Assembly (NCBI GenBank): GCA_937906975.1
Contig: CALCUN010000143.1
Location: 1 to 5,931, forward strand
DNA: 5,931 nucleotides
Source of the DNA: an uncultured Bacteroidales bacterium
GTDB taxonomy: Bacteria; Bacteroidota; Bacteroidia; Bacteroidales; P3
Direction: 5' to 3'
Positions within the stretch are counted from its first letter, which is position 1. Every line of letters starts with the position of its first letter. The notes beneath the pieces are model-generated. The model worked only from the letters and a program-made list of their open reading frames with translations, did no database searches and was not told the origin of the DNA. This document shows positions 1 through 5,931 of the stretch, in pieces. The position numbers and the translations under genes were made by a program.

Positions 1-2
1 CA

Positions 3-2066
3 CAAGATTTTTACTATAATTTATCAGAAATCACCTTAAAACAAGGAGATAAATTGGAATATTATTTTGAAGTAAAAGACAACGATGCGATAAGCGGCGG
101 AAAGACAACAAGAAGTAAGGTGTTTTTATTTGATATTCCAACAGAAAAAGAATTAGAATTGAAAAAAGAATCAAATTCCGATAACATAAAAAACACAACA
201 CAAGAAACACTATCTTCTATTAAAGAATTGAAAGAGAGAATCAACGAACTAAGCAAAAAACTTATAAGCAAACAAGAATTATCTTGGCAAGACAAAGAAG
301 AATTAAAAGAGTTGATTAAAAAACAAGAAGAGATAAAACAATCCATAGAAGAGATAAAACAATCCATAGAAGAAAATAACGCCTTAGACGAAAAACTAAC
401 TCAACAAGAAGAAGAAATCTTAAAAAAACAAAGAGAGTTAGAAGAATTATTTGAAAGAGTATTAGACGAGCAAATGAAAGAAATTCTTGAAGAAATAAAG
501 AAACTTTCAGAAGAAAACATAGATAAAAACAAACTTAACGAGAGTTTGAATAACATAAAGATGAATAATGAAAACCTCTCAAAAGAATTAGATAAAAATC
601 TTGAGATTTATAAGAGATTAGAATTAGAAAAATTAACAAATGAATTGACAGATAAATTAGATGAATTGTCAAAAAAACAAAAGGAATTATCTGAGAAAAT
701 AAACTCTAAGGAAAAGAAAAATATTCCTAAGGAAAAAGAAAATATTTCAAAGAAACAAAAAAATATTTCAAAGGAATTTGAAGAGCAATCAAAGAGATTA
801 GATAAGATAGAAAAGCTATCGCAAGAAATAGATGATTATCAGCCGATAAAACGAAATAAACAATTAGAAGAAGAAATAAAACAAAATCAAAAAGAGGCAG
901 AGGAAAGATTAAATCAAAACAAAACCAACAAAGCAAAGCAAAATATGAACTCTGCTGCCGAACAAATGCAGCAGATGTCTAACGATATAAAAGCGCAAGC
1001 TTCGGAAAATCAATCCAATCAGTTGGGAGAAGATATTGAACAAGTAAGACAAATCTTAAAAAGCTTGGTTCAAATCTCCAAACAACAAGAAGAATTGATG
1101 AATAAGATAAAAATCACAAAAGTATCAGACCCTACATATCAAGAAATCATTAAGAGTCAATATCATTTAAGAGAGAAAATAAAGCCAATATCGGACACCT
1201 TATTTAATATGAGTAAACGACAACCACAAATAGGCTCAATGATAAATCAAGAACTAACGAAGATAGATGATAATGTAGAAAAGTCAATCAAAACGCTTTT
1301 GCAATATAATCAAGTTCACTATTCTAATTACAGAAACAACTCCGTGTTGTCTTGGCAACAATATGCAATGTCGTCAATGAATAACTTGGCATTGATGCTT
1401 AGAGAAAGCCTTGAAAACATGAAGAATCAACAACAAAGTAGCAATAGCAAAAGTAAATCTTCTCAACAATGCAACAATCCTTCTCAGTCTTCGCAACAAA
1501 ATAAACCCTCACAACAAAGCTTAAAAGACTTGCAAGAAAGTTTAAACAAAGAGTTAGAAAGATTGAAAAAAGAATTAGAGCAAGGACAAGAACAAGGCAA
1601 GAAAAAAATAGGAGAAAATGCTAAACTAAATGAGTCTTTAGCAAAAGCCGCTGCACAACAAGAAATGATAAGAAAGCTTTTGCAAAAAGAAGCTGAGAAA
1701 CTAAAAGCCGAGCAAGGTAAACCTTCAAAATTACTCAATGAAATTTCTAAACAAATGGAACAAACCGAAAAAGAAATCGTAAACAAAAAGATAAATCGTG
1801 CTACAATAAATCGTCAAGCAAAGATATTGACTCGACTACTTGAGCATGAAAAAGCAGAAAAGAAACAAGGCAAAGACGATAAACGAGAATCTAAGGTAGG
1901 GAAAGATAAAAAGAATGCAGAGATAAAAGACTTTTTAGAATTTAAAGAGTTAAACGAAAAAGAAATAGAGATTTTTAAACAAATACAACCAATGTTTACT
2001 CCTTTTTATAAGGGAAAGGTAAATGAGTATTTTTACAATTTGGAAAATAAAACACAAAATAAATAA
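3..2066 (+). CDS. DUF4175-family coiled-coil protein, 3' part (5' end outside window)
   Basis: The reading frame is open to the left edge with no stop, so the gene is 5'-truncated. The TTG at 54 is not a credible start because family-like sequence continues upstream of it. 687 residues are visible. The first ~45 (LEYYFEVKDNDAISGGKTTR and flanks) match the end of the extracytoplasmic domain typical of long Bacteroidota DUF4175 proteins. Next comes a very long Glu/Lys/Gln coiled coil (about 150-1050). Around 1350-1440 is the segment SWQQYAMSSMNNLALMLRES, then a Ser/Gln/Asn linker (about 1430-1520). The family-type tail follows, with AAAQQEMIRKLL, MEQTEKEIVNKKI, ILTRLLEHEKAE and the final TPFYKGKVNEYFYNL. 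Full-length relatives are about 1,100 residues with N-terminal membrane helices, which are missing here. The cellular role is unknown; a membrane-anchored structural or scaffold role is inference. The stop overlaps the next start by one base, implying cotranscription. The family assignment is confident, the function is not. Confidence 0.85.
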   Translation, partial: QDFYYNLSEITLKQGDKLEYYFEVKDNDAISGGKTTRSKVFLFDIPTEKELELKKESNSDNIKNTTQETLSSIKELKERINELSKKLISKQELSWQDKEELKELIKKQEEIKQSIEEIKQSIEENNALDEKLTQQEEEILKKQRELEELFERVLDEQMKEILEEIKKLSEENIDKNKLNESLNNIKMNNENLSKELDKNLEIYKRLELEKLTNELTDKLDELSKKQKELSEKINSKEKKNIPKEKENISKKQKNISKEFEEQSKRLDKIEKLSQEIDDYQPIKRNKQLEEEIKQNQKEAEERLNQNKTNKAKQNMNSAAEQMQQMSNDIKAQASENQSNQLGEDIEQVRQILKSLVQISKQQEELMNKIKITKVSDPTYQEIIKSQYHLREKIKPISDTLFNMSKRQPQIGSMINQELTKIDDNVEKSIKTLLQYNQVHYSNYRNNSVLSWQQYAMSSMNNLALMLRESLENMKNQQQSSNSKSKSSQQCNNPSQSSQQNKPSQQSLKDLQESLNKELERLKKELEQGQEQGKKKIGENAKLNESLAKAAAQQEMIRKLLQKEAEKLKAEQGKPSKLLNEISKQMEQTEKEIVNKKINRATINRQAKILTRLLEHEKAEKKQGKDDKRESKVGKDKKNAEIKDFLEFKELNEKEIEIFKQIQPMFTPFYKGKVNEYFYNLENKTQNK
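327..371 (+). repeat. 21-bp tandem repeat, two copies, in coiled coil
   Basis: Two identical 21-bp units (327-347 and 348-368) are followed by the first bases of a third. Each unit encodes one heptad, EEIKQSI, in register with the coiled coil of the DUF4175-family gene. The identity at DNA level suggests a recent slippage duplication of one heptad. Confidence 0.9.
720..782 (+). repeat. Three imperfect 21-bp heptad repeats in coiled coil
   Basis: Units at 720-740, 741-761 and 762-782 encode NIPKEKE, NISKKQK and NISKEFE. They are diverged copies of one heptad in the DUF4175-family gene. The second and third share an identical first 12 bases, AATATTTCAAAG. Confidence 0.8.
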
Positions 2067-2536
2067 TGGATACACGAAGTTTTACAAGTAAAGTTCTATT
2101 AACTCAAACTTATAAAATAAATAATTTTGTAGAAAACATCTGTCAAGAACATAATATAAACTATCACTATGGAACAATTTCGGTAGCGATAGAGCAAGTT
2201 GTGAGATTGATAACTTCTTTCTATGAAAATGAACTTGAAAGTAAGGATATTGTGTTTTGTTTTGAACAATGTGTAGGCGGAGTTAGTTTTTCTATTGAAT
2301 GTAAAGATGAAATTTTTTCGGGAATCGTTTTTGATAAAGAAAAAGAATTAGAGACTGAAAAGGATGTTGATGTGTTCTTGATTTCAAAGTTGAGCGACCA
2401 AATAATAATAACAGAAGAGGGAAGAAAAATAGAGCTTTTGTTTTTTGTAAATGGTATAGAACCTGAACTACTTTTGCATAGACAAGAAAAAATTAAAGAA
2501 TTTAATTCAAATAGAATGCCTCAAAATATAAAATAA
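2066..2536 (+). CDS. GHKL/HATPase-like (anti-sigma-factor type) protein with degenerate ATP site
   Basis: This is a 156-residue soluble protein with no signal peptide or membrane segment. The ATG at 2066 overlaps the preceding TAA by one base (TAATG), which fixes the start and suggests translational coupling. The layout follows the small anti-sigma regulatory kinases of the HATPase_c_2 fold. A helix around residues 38-55 (ISVAIEQVVRLITSFY) sits where the N box is expected. A KDEIF segment at 80-84 matches the G1 position (D-x-G-x-x-F), and residues 103-128 (VFLISKLSDQ, then two strands) resemble the family's final LIRKLMD-type helix and strands. The Asn of the N box and the Gly of the G1 box are not evident, so ATP binding is doubtful. 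Bacteroidota commonly carry an annotated 'ATP-binding protein' at this place before ybeY, which supports the call. Partner and role are unknown. The lysine-rich tail after residue 135 looks unstructured. Confidence 0.6.
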   Translation: MDTRSFTSKVLLTQTYKINNFVENICQEHNINYHYGTISVAIEQVVRLITSFYENELESKDIVFCFEQCVGGVSFSIECKDEIFSGIVFDKEKELETEKDVDVFLISKLSDQIIITEEGRKIELLFFVNGIEPELLLHRQEKIKEFNSNRMPQNIK

Positions 2537-2543
2537 GTGCCTT

Positions 2544-2975
2544 ATGGGAATTAGTTTTGCGTTTCAAACAAATTGTACCTTAAAAAATAGAACTATTTTA
2601 AAACAATGGATAAAATCAACCATTGAAAACGATAATAAACAGTTAGGAGAAATATCCTATATCTTTTGTTCTGACGAACAGTTGTTAGAAATCAATAAAG
2701 AGTTTTTAAATCACGATTACTATACTGATATAATAACTTTTGATTATTCAGAGGCAGATGTTGTTTCTGGAGATTTGTTTATTTCTATTGATAGAATAAA
2801 GGATAATGCAAAGACATTGAAAACTCCTTATCAAGAGGAATTGCATAGAGTTATTATTCATGGAATTTTACATCTTTTAGGAAATAAAGATAAAACAGAG
2901 TCGGAAAGTGAGAATATGAGACGATTAGAAAATGACTGTTTATCTGTACTTTCAACTTTTATAAATAAGAAATAA
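2544..2975 (+). CDS. ybeY: Endoribonuclease YbeY (rRNA maturation factor)
   Basis: YbeY is a metal-dependent single-strand endoribonuclease acting in 16S rRNA 3'-end maturation and ribosome quality control in the cytoplasm. The 143-residue length fits the family. The metal motif is HGILHLLGNKD, with H106 and H110 as the first two ligands. The third ligand position, a His in E. coli (H124), aligns with D116 here without a gap. Upstream, LNHDYYTDIITFDY (55-68) and SGDLFISIDR (75-84) match the Bacteroidota version of the core. That version lacks the Arg found in E. coli-type NxxYR motifs. The start at 2544 lies 7 bases after the previous stop with no clear Shine-Dalgarno, usual for this phylum. 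The stop overlaps the mnmG start by one base. The identification is secure; the Asp ligand is most likely a clade trait, not a defect. Confidence 0.95.
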   Translation: MGISFAFQTNCTLKNRTILKQWIKSTIENDNKQLGEISYIFCSDEQLLEINKEFLNHDYYTDIITFDYSEADVVSGDLFISIDRIKDNAKTLKTPYQEELHRVIIHGILHLLGNKDKTESESENMRRLENDCLSVLSTFINKK

Positions 2976-4870
2976 TGTTTCAAAAATTTGATATAATTGT
3001 AGTAGGTGCTGGTCATGCAGGCTGTGAGGCTGCAAGGGCTTCGGCATTGATGGGAGCGGAAACTTTACTTATAACTCAAAATCTTAATGCTATAGCACAA
3101 CTCTCATGTAATCCTGCAATGGGAGGTGTTGCCAAAGGACAAATTGTTAGAGAAATTGATGCTTTGGGTGGAATGTCGGGAATAATAACCGACCAAAACA
3201 CAATGCAATTTAGAATGCTCAATAGGAGTAAAGGTCCTGCAATGTGGAGTCCAAGAGCACAGGTAGATAATATTACATTTGGAATATCGTGGAGAAGACA
3301 ACTTGAATTAACTCCTAATTTACAACTTTGGCAAGATGAGGTTGTTGATTTGATTATTAACAATGGATTGATAGAAGGAGTTGTTACAAAAATAGGATTA
3401 AGAATAGAGTCAAAAGTTGTTATATTAACAAATGGAACATTCTTAAATGGTAAAATACATATAGGGGAAACTAATTTTGAGGGCGGAAGAATAGGAGAAG
3501 AACCTTCAAAAGGCTTGTCTGAAAAGATGAAAGAAATAGGATTTGAAGTAGAAAAACTTAAAACAGGTACGCCAATGAGAGTTGTGGGCGATACAATAGA
3601 TTTTTCTATTCTTCAAGAACAAAAAGGAGATGACAATCCTGAACAATTTTCTTTCATAGATTCTAAAACAGAATTAATAGAACAAAAAAGTTGTTACCTT
3701 GCTTACACTAACGATGAGGTACATGATATCTTGAGAGAAGGTTTTGAAAAATCCCCTATGTTTCAGGGAAGAATACAAGGAAGAGGTCCAAGGTATTGTC
3801 CATCAATAGAGGATAAGATTGAAAGATTTTCTGATAAAAACAAACATCAGCTATTTGTAGAACCTGAATCAAGATATAGCAATCTATATTATATTAATGG
3901 TTTTTCTTCGTCATTGCCACTGGAGGTGCAGTATAGGGCTTTGAGAACAATACCTGGTTTTGAAAAAGCAATAATACAAAAACCTGGTTACGCAATAGAA
4001 TATGACTATTTCCCTCCAACGCAATTGAAAGCCAATTTGGAGACAAAATTAATTAAAGGATTGTTCTTTGCAGGGCAAATAAATGGAACAACAGGTTACG
4101 AAGAAGCAGGAGCGCAAGGCTTAATAGCAGGTATAAATGCTTGTATGCTAATAAGAGAAAGTGAGCCAATAATATTGAAACGTTCAGAAAGTTATATAGG
4201 AGTGTTGATTGATGACTTGATAACAAAAGGTGTTGATGAACCTTATAGAATGTTTACTTCAAGAGCAGAATATAGAATATTATTACGCCAAGATAATGCA
4301 GACCAAAGGCTTACTCCAATAGGTCATTCAATAGGACTTGCTAGTGAATACAGACTTCAAAAAATGGAGTCTAAGAAAGAAAACATAGAAAGAGTAGTTA
4401 ATTTTATTAAATCAAACAATGCTTTGCCTGAAGAAGTGAATGAAAGTTTTCAAGAATTGAATACTCCTTCTATTACTCAAAAAACTAAAATTTCTCAACT
4501 ATTATTAAGACCGCAAATCGATTTAAAATTATTAAAAAACAAGATTCCATATCTTAATAGCGAAATTAATAAAACTCCTGAAAAGATAAGAGCAGAGGTT
4601 GAGGAGTGTGCGGAAATTCTTGTTAAGTATGAGAGTTATATAAAGAAAGAAGAAGAAATTGTAGGCAAGCTTTCTCATTTTGAAAACTTAATAATAAAAG
4701 ACGATTTTGATTATCATTCTTTGAAATCTTTATCATTTGAAGCAAGAGAAAAACTATCAAAGATTAGACCAAAGACAATAGGACAGGCAGGACGAATAAG
4801 CGGAGTTTCTCCAGCAGATATATCTGTGTTGTTAATTTACTTAACTCAAAGTGGTAAGAAAGAGGTGTGA
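2975..4870 (+). CDS. mnmG: tRNA uridine-5-carboxymethylaminomethyl modification enzyme MnmG (GidA)
   Basis: MnmG is the FAD-dependent partner of the GTPase MnmE. Together they add the (carboxymethyl)aminomethyl group to C5 of wobble uridine 34 in several tRNAs, using methylene-tetrahydrofolate. The 631 residues match the usual 615-635, so the gene is complete. Visible features in order are the Rossmann FAD motif VVGAGHAGCEAA (9-20), the signature SCNPAMGGVAKGQIVREID (44-62) with C45 (E. coli C47), and GTFLNGKIHIGE near 154-165. GRGPRYCPSIEDK follows, with C275 (E. coli C277). The second FAD segment is FFAGQINGTTGYEEAGAQG, and the C-terminal MnmE/tRNA-binding region ends in IRPKTIGQAGRISGVSPADI. 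Both catalytic cysteines are present, so it should be active. The ATG overlaps the ybeY stop (TAATG). The TGA stop touches a parS-like palindrome. No terminator is visible after the gene. Confidence 0.98.
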   Translation: MFQKFDIIVVGAGHAGCEAARASALMGAETLLITQNLNAIAQLSCNPAMGGVAKGQIVREIDALGGMSGIITDQNTMQFRMLNRSKGPAMWSPRAQVDNITFGISWRRQLELTPNLQLWQDEVVDLIINNGLIEGVVTKIGLRIESKVVILTNGTFLNGKIHIGETNFEGGRIGEEPSKGLSEKMKEIGFEVEKLKTGTPMRVVGDTIDFSILQEQKGDDNPEQFSFIDSKTELIEQKSCYLAYTNDEVHDILREGFEKSPMFQGRIQGRGPRYCPSIEDKIERFSDKNKHQLFVEPESRYSNLYYINGFSSSLPLEVQYRALRTIPGFEKAIIQKPGYAIEYDYFPPTQLKANLETKLIKGLFFAGQINGTTGYEEAGAQGLIAGINACMLIRESEPIILKRSESYIGVLIDDLITKGVDEPYRMFTSRAEYRILLRQDNADQRLTPIGHSIGLASEYRLQKMESKKENIERVVNFIKSNNALPEEVNESFQELNTPSITQKTKISQLLLRPQIDLKLLKNKIPYLNSEINKTPEKIRAEVEECAEILVKYESYIKKEEEIVGKLSHFENLIIKDDFDYHSLKSLSFEAREKLSKIRPKTIGQAGRISGVSPADISVLLIYLTQSGKKEV

Positions 4871-4883
4871 TTTCACGTGAAAT
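4870..4883. promoter_or_regulatory. parS-like palindrome at the mnmG stop codon
   Basis: ATTTCACGTGAAAT is a perfect 14-bp palindrome. Its inner 12 bases, TTTCACGTGAAA, are identical to the core of the bacterial parS consensus TGTTTCACGTGAAACA. The outer two positions on each side differ, so 12 of 16 match. ParB binds such sites to load the chromosome segregation complex, usually near oriC. In many other bacteria mnmG (gidA) itself lies near oriC and the parAB genes. The first base belongs to the mnmG TGA. The palindrome has no loop, so it is a poor RNA terminator. ParB binding here is inference. Confidence 0.5.
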
Positions 4884-5011
4884 TAACTAAAGAACAATTC
4901 ATAGAAAATACAGACGATGTATGGACAGATGATAATACAAAACCAGGTGTAGCTACTGAAGAAGAAGCTAAGGAGATAGCGATGGGTGAGTATGGATATA
5001 CATTTAAATAA
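4877..5011 (+). CDS. Possible small acidic protein (44 aa), unrecognised
   Basis: A GTG-started frame follows mnmG by 6 bases and encodes 44 residues, beginning KLTKEQFIENTDDVW and ending MGEYGYTFK. The composition is protein-like and acidic (many Asp/Glu), and the AT-rich codons match the left-hand genes. AGAGGTG at 4861-4867 could serve as a ribosome binding site. Against it, the start codon lies inside the palindrome at 4870-4883, GTG is a weak start, and I know no matching family. It is in the same frame as mnmG beyond the TGA, so it could also be an eroded extension or readthrough tail. Chance openness is a realistic alternative. Confidence 0.25.
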   Translation: MKLTKEQFIENTDDVWTDDNTKPGVATEEEAKEIAMGEYGYTFK

Positions 5012-5223
5012 ATAAGAAAAAACGCGCTCGTCGTCCATGCATGATGATAATCCCATGTATGTATCCTACCAAGGAAGCAGCCATTGCTAAGATTAAGCCC
5101 AGTCCTGATTATCATCCCGAATACGGTTGGAGATATCCGTTTGTGGATCAAGTTCGGTAGATAATAAACATACGGACAAGAATTAGTCAACTATGTTCTT
5201 TGTCCTATAAATTGAATATCAAA
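5012..5223. other. Intergenic stretch at the composition change
   Basis: No convincing gene is seen here. The base composition shifts from AT-rich to mixed at about 5020, just after an AATAAGAAAAAA run. One short plus-strand frame is open from 5041 (ATG) to 5160 (TAG), 39 codons, ending HPEYGWRYPFVDQVR. Its codons resemble the right-hand gene, but I do not recognise it and do not call it a gene. A longer minus-strand frame across 4873-5190 looks like an antisense shadow. No tRNA or terminator was found. TATAAA at 5207-5212 lies a little before the next start and could be part of a promoter, but no good -35 or Bacteroides-type -33 element accompanies it. Confidence 0.5.
5043..5116. repeat. 10-bp inverted repeat with 54-base spacer
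   Basis: GATGATAATC at 5043-5052 is the exact reverse complement of GATTATCATC at 5107-5116. The arms do not extend further. The pair could form a long-loop hairpin in RNA, but a match of this length in about 200 bases may be chance. Confidence 0.35.
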
Positions 5224-5931
5224 ATGAAAAACATCCATTATGCACTAGATGGTGACCAATTCGTTCTATATCAGGACGGTGCACCATTAACCACCCCACA
5301 TGGCGTGGTTATAACCACTACGAACGAGGCGTTAGCCCAAAAGTTAGTAGAAGAACTTCAAGCGGGTAAAAGTTATACTTCGGCAGCAGCGCTGTTGGCT
5401 TATCACTACACCTATTGCAATTTGGAGCACGACGACAGCTCTGACCTCGTCAACCACTTCACACAGATGGCTGATAGCGAGCGTTTGATGACAGATGAAT
5501 ACTTGATGTTTCATCAGTCAAGTCCCCTCCCTCAGGTTATTGCTAATGCATTGAGTGAGGATCTTGAGGCATATTTCCCTACTTTGAATCTGTATCAGCT
5601 GAGTGCTATCTTGGTTGTCGCACAAACTTATCAGAGCGTGATGCTGCCTTACTATATCATCGGCGATATTTGTGAGCTATTGGAAGAAGGAGAAGACTAT
5701 GAATCGATCAAGTCCCAATTCATGGAAGACATGGAGGCATTTGAACGCGAGCAGGGCTACTCCGAGGAGTATGAAGACTACGCACAACACCTCACCAATA
5801 TGAGTGGCATGATCGATGCGTTTGTCTATTACTACAATCTCTTTGCCTATGCTTTGAAGTCTTCGATTTTTGGAGAATTTTCCTACTGGCAAGGGGAAGG
5901 CTTTGCAGTGGCAGCACTCTTGTTTGCGTAC
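5224..5931 (+). CDS. Unrecognised protein, 3'-truncated by window edge (weak ATP12-like features)
   Basis: An uninterrupted frame of 236 codons runs from an ATG at 5224 to the last base, so the gene continues beyond the window. The start follows AATATCAAA with no Shine-Dalgarno, as is common in Bacteroidota. The protein is acidic and rich in Tyr and Glu, with no signal peptide. Hydrophobic stretches near residues 120-150 (LSAILVVAQ, VMLPYYIIGD) and 200-236 could be buried helices. Residues 13-45 (FVLYQDGAPLTTPHGVV, then EALAQKLVEEL) recall the opening of the F1-ATPase assembly chaperone ATP12, which reads roughly LDGRxLxTPxG...LAxxIAxEW. The helical part beginning LLAYHYTYCNL is in a comparable place. 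This likeness is weak and unverified, and the diagnostic Trp is absent. Codon use (ACC, GTC, CTC, GAC, TAC) differs sharply from the AT-rich genes to the left, which may mean transfer or an assembly join. It is probably a real gene of unknown function. Confidence 0.8.
   Translation, partial: MKNIHYALDGDQFVLYQDGAPLTTPHGVVITTTNEALAQKLVEELQAGKSYTSAAALLAYHYTYCNLEHDDSSDLVNHFTQMADSERLMTDEYLMFHQSSPLPQVIANALSEDLEAYFPTLNLYQLSAILVVAQTYQSVMLPYYIIGDICELLEEGEDYESIKSQFMEDMEAFEREQGYSEEYEDYAQHLTNMSGMIDAFVYYYNLFAYALKSSIFGEFSYWQGEGFAVAALLFAY
5305..5318. repeat. 14-bp perfect palindrome early in the right-hand gene
   Basis: GTGGTTATAACCAC is self-complementary over all 14 bases. A further half-site, TAACCAC, lies at 5288-5294 and can pair with GTGGTTA at 5305-5311, so two mutually exclusive hairpins are possible. 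It lies about 80 bases inside the coding frame and could simply reflect codons for the TT and VVITT residues. Confidence 0.5.

Noticed and set aside
54..56. TTG as the start of the first gene
   Set aside because: The frame is open to the left edge, and the residues upstream (FYYNLSEITLKQGDK) join smoothly to the family-typical LEYYFEVKDND motif. The gene is truncated by the window instead.
62..1786. Minus-strand frames at 62-367, 727-936 and 1484-1786 giving Phe/Ser/Leu/Cys-rich peptides
   Set aside because: They are the mirror image of Lys/Glu/Gln-rich coiled-coil codons, so the apparent hydrophobic membrane proteins are artefacts.
3076..3363. Minus-strand frames inside mnmG (also 3104-3301)
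   Set aside because: They are antisense to a strongly conserved, clearly coding segment of MnmG.
4870..4883. Palindrome as an intrinsic terminator for the mnmG operon
   Set aside because: It is loop-less, weak in GC and not followed by a U-tract, so it fits a protein-binding site better than a terminator.
5125..5165. GTTCGGTAG resembling a tRNA T-loop
   Set aside because: No flanking T-stem, anticodon arm or acceptor stem can be paired around it.
4873..5190. 105-codon minus-strand frame across the mnmG-downstream region
   Set aside because: It crosses the composition change, runs antisense to the small plus-strand frames, and gives a Ser/Thr/Val-rich product without recognisable motifs. 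It looks like a chance open frame.
5677..5892. 71-codon minus-strand frame with a hydrophobic segment
   Set aside because: It lies wholly antisense to the open plus-strand gene starting at 5224, with no independent support.

Overview
The window looks like a chromosomal fragment from an AT-rich member of the Bacteroidota, most likely Bacteroidales. Three things point there: the gene order (DUF4175-family protein, small GHKL-fold-like protein, ybeY, mnmG), the clade-type YbeY sequence, and the lack of clear Shine-Dalgarno sequences before the starts. The order and clade assignment rest on remembered family knowledge, not on a search.

Positions 1-4870 form one tightly packed plus-strand operon. 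It opens with the 3' part of a long coiled-coil protein of the DUF4175 type, whose 5' end lies outside the window. A 156-residue protein resembling anti-sigma-factor/GHKL ATPases, but with eroded ATP-site motifs, follows. Next come the rRNA-maturation endoribonuclease ybeY and the full-length tRNA-modification gene mnmG (gidA). Two of the three junctions are one-base TAATG overlaps, and the third gap is 7 bases, so translation is probably coupled. The two identified enzymes both serve translation: YbeY in rRNA processing and MnmG in wobble-uridine modification.

Directly at the mnmG stop codon lies a 14-bp perfect palindrome whose 12-bp core is identical to the core of the bacterial parS centromere consensus. 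A doubtful 44-codon reading frame starts inside it and ends at 5011.

Base composition then changes. Left of about 5012 the DNA is strongly AT-rich; to the right it approaches 48 % GC in a counted sample, with C-ending codons. Positions 5012-5223 hold no convincing gene. From 5224 a new plus-strand gene runs off the right edge. It encodes an acidic, tyrosine-rich protein that I do not recognise with confidence, although its first 45 residues and general layout faintly recall the F1-ATPase assembly chaperone ATP12. The change may be a genomic-island edge or an assembly join between two organisms; the sequence alone cannot decide. I found no rRNA, tRNA, CRISPR array, insertion sequence or convincing terminator.
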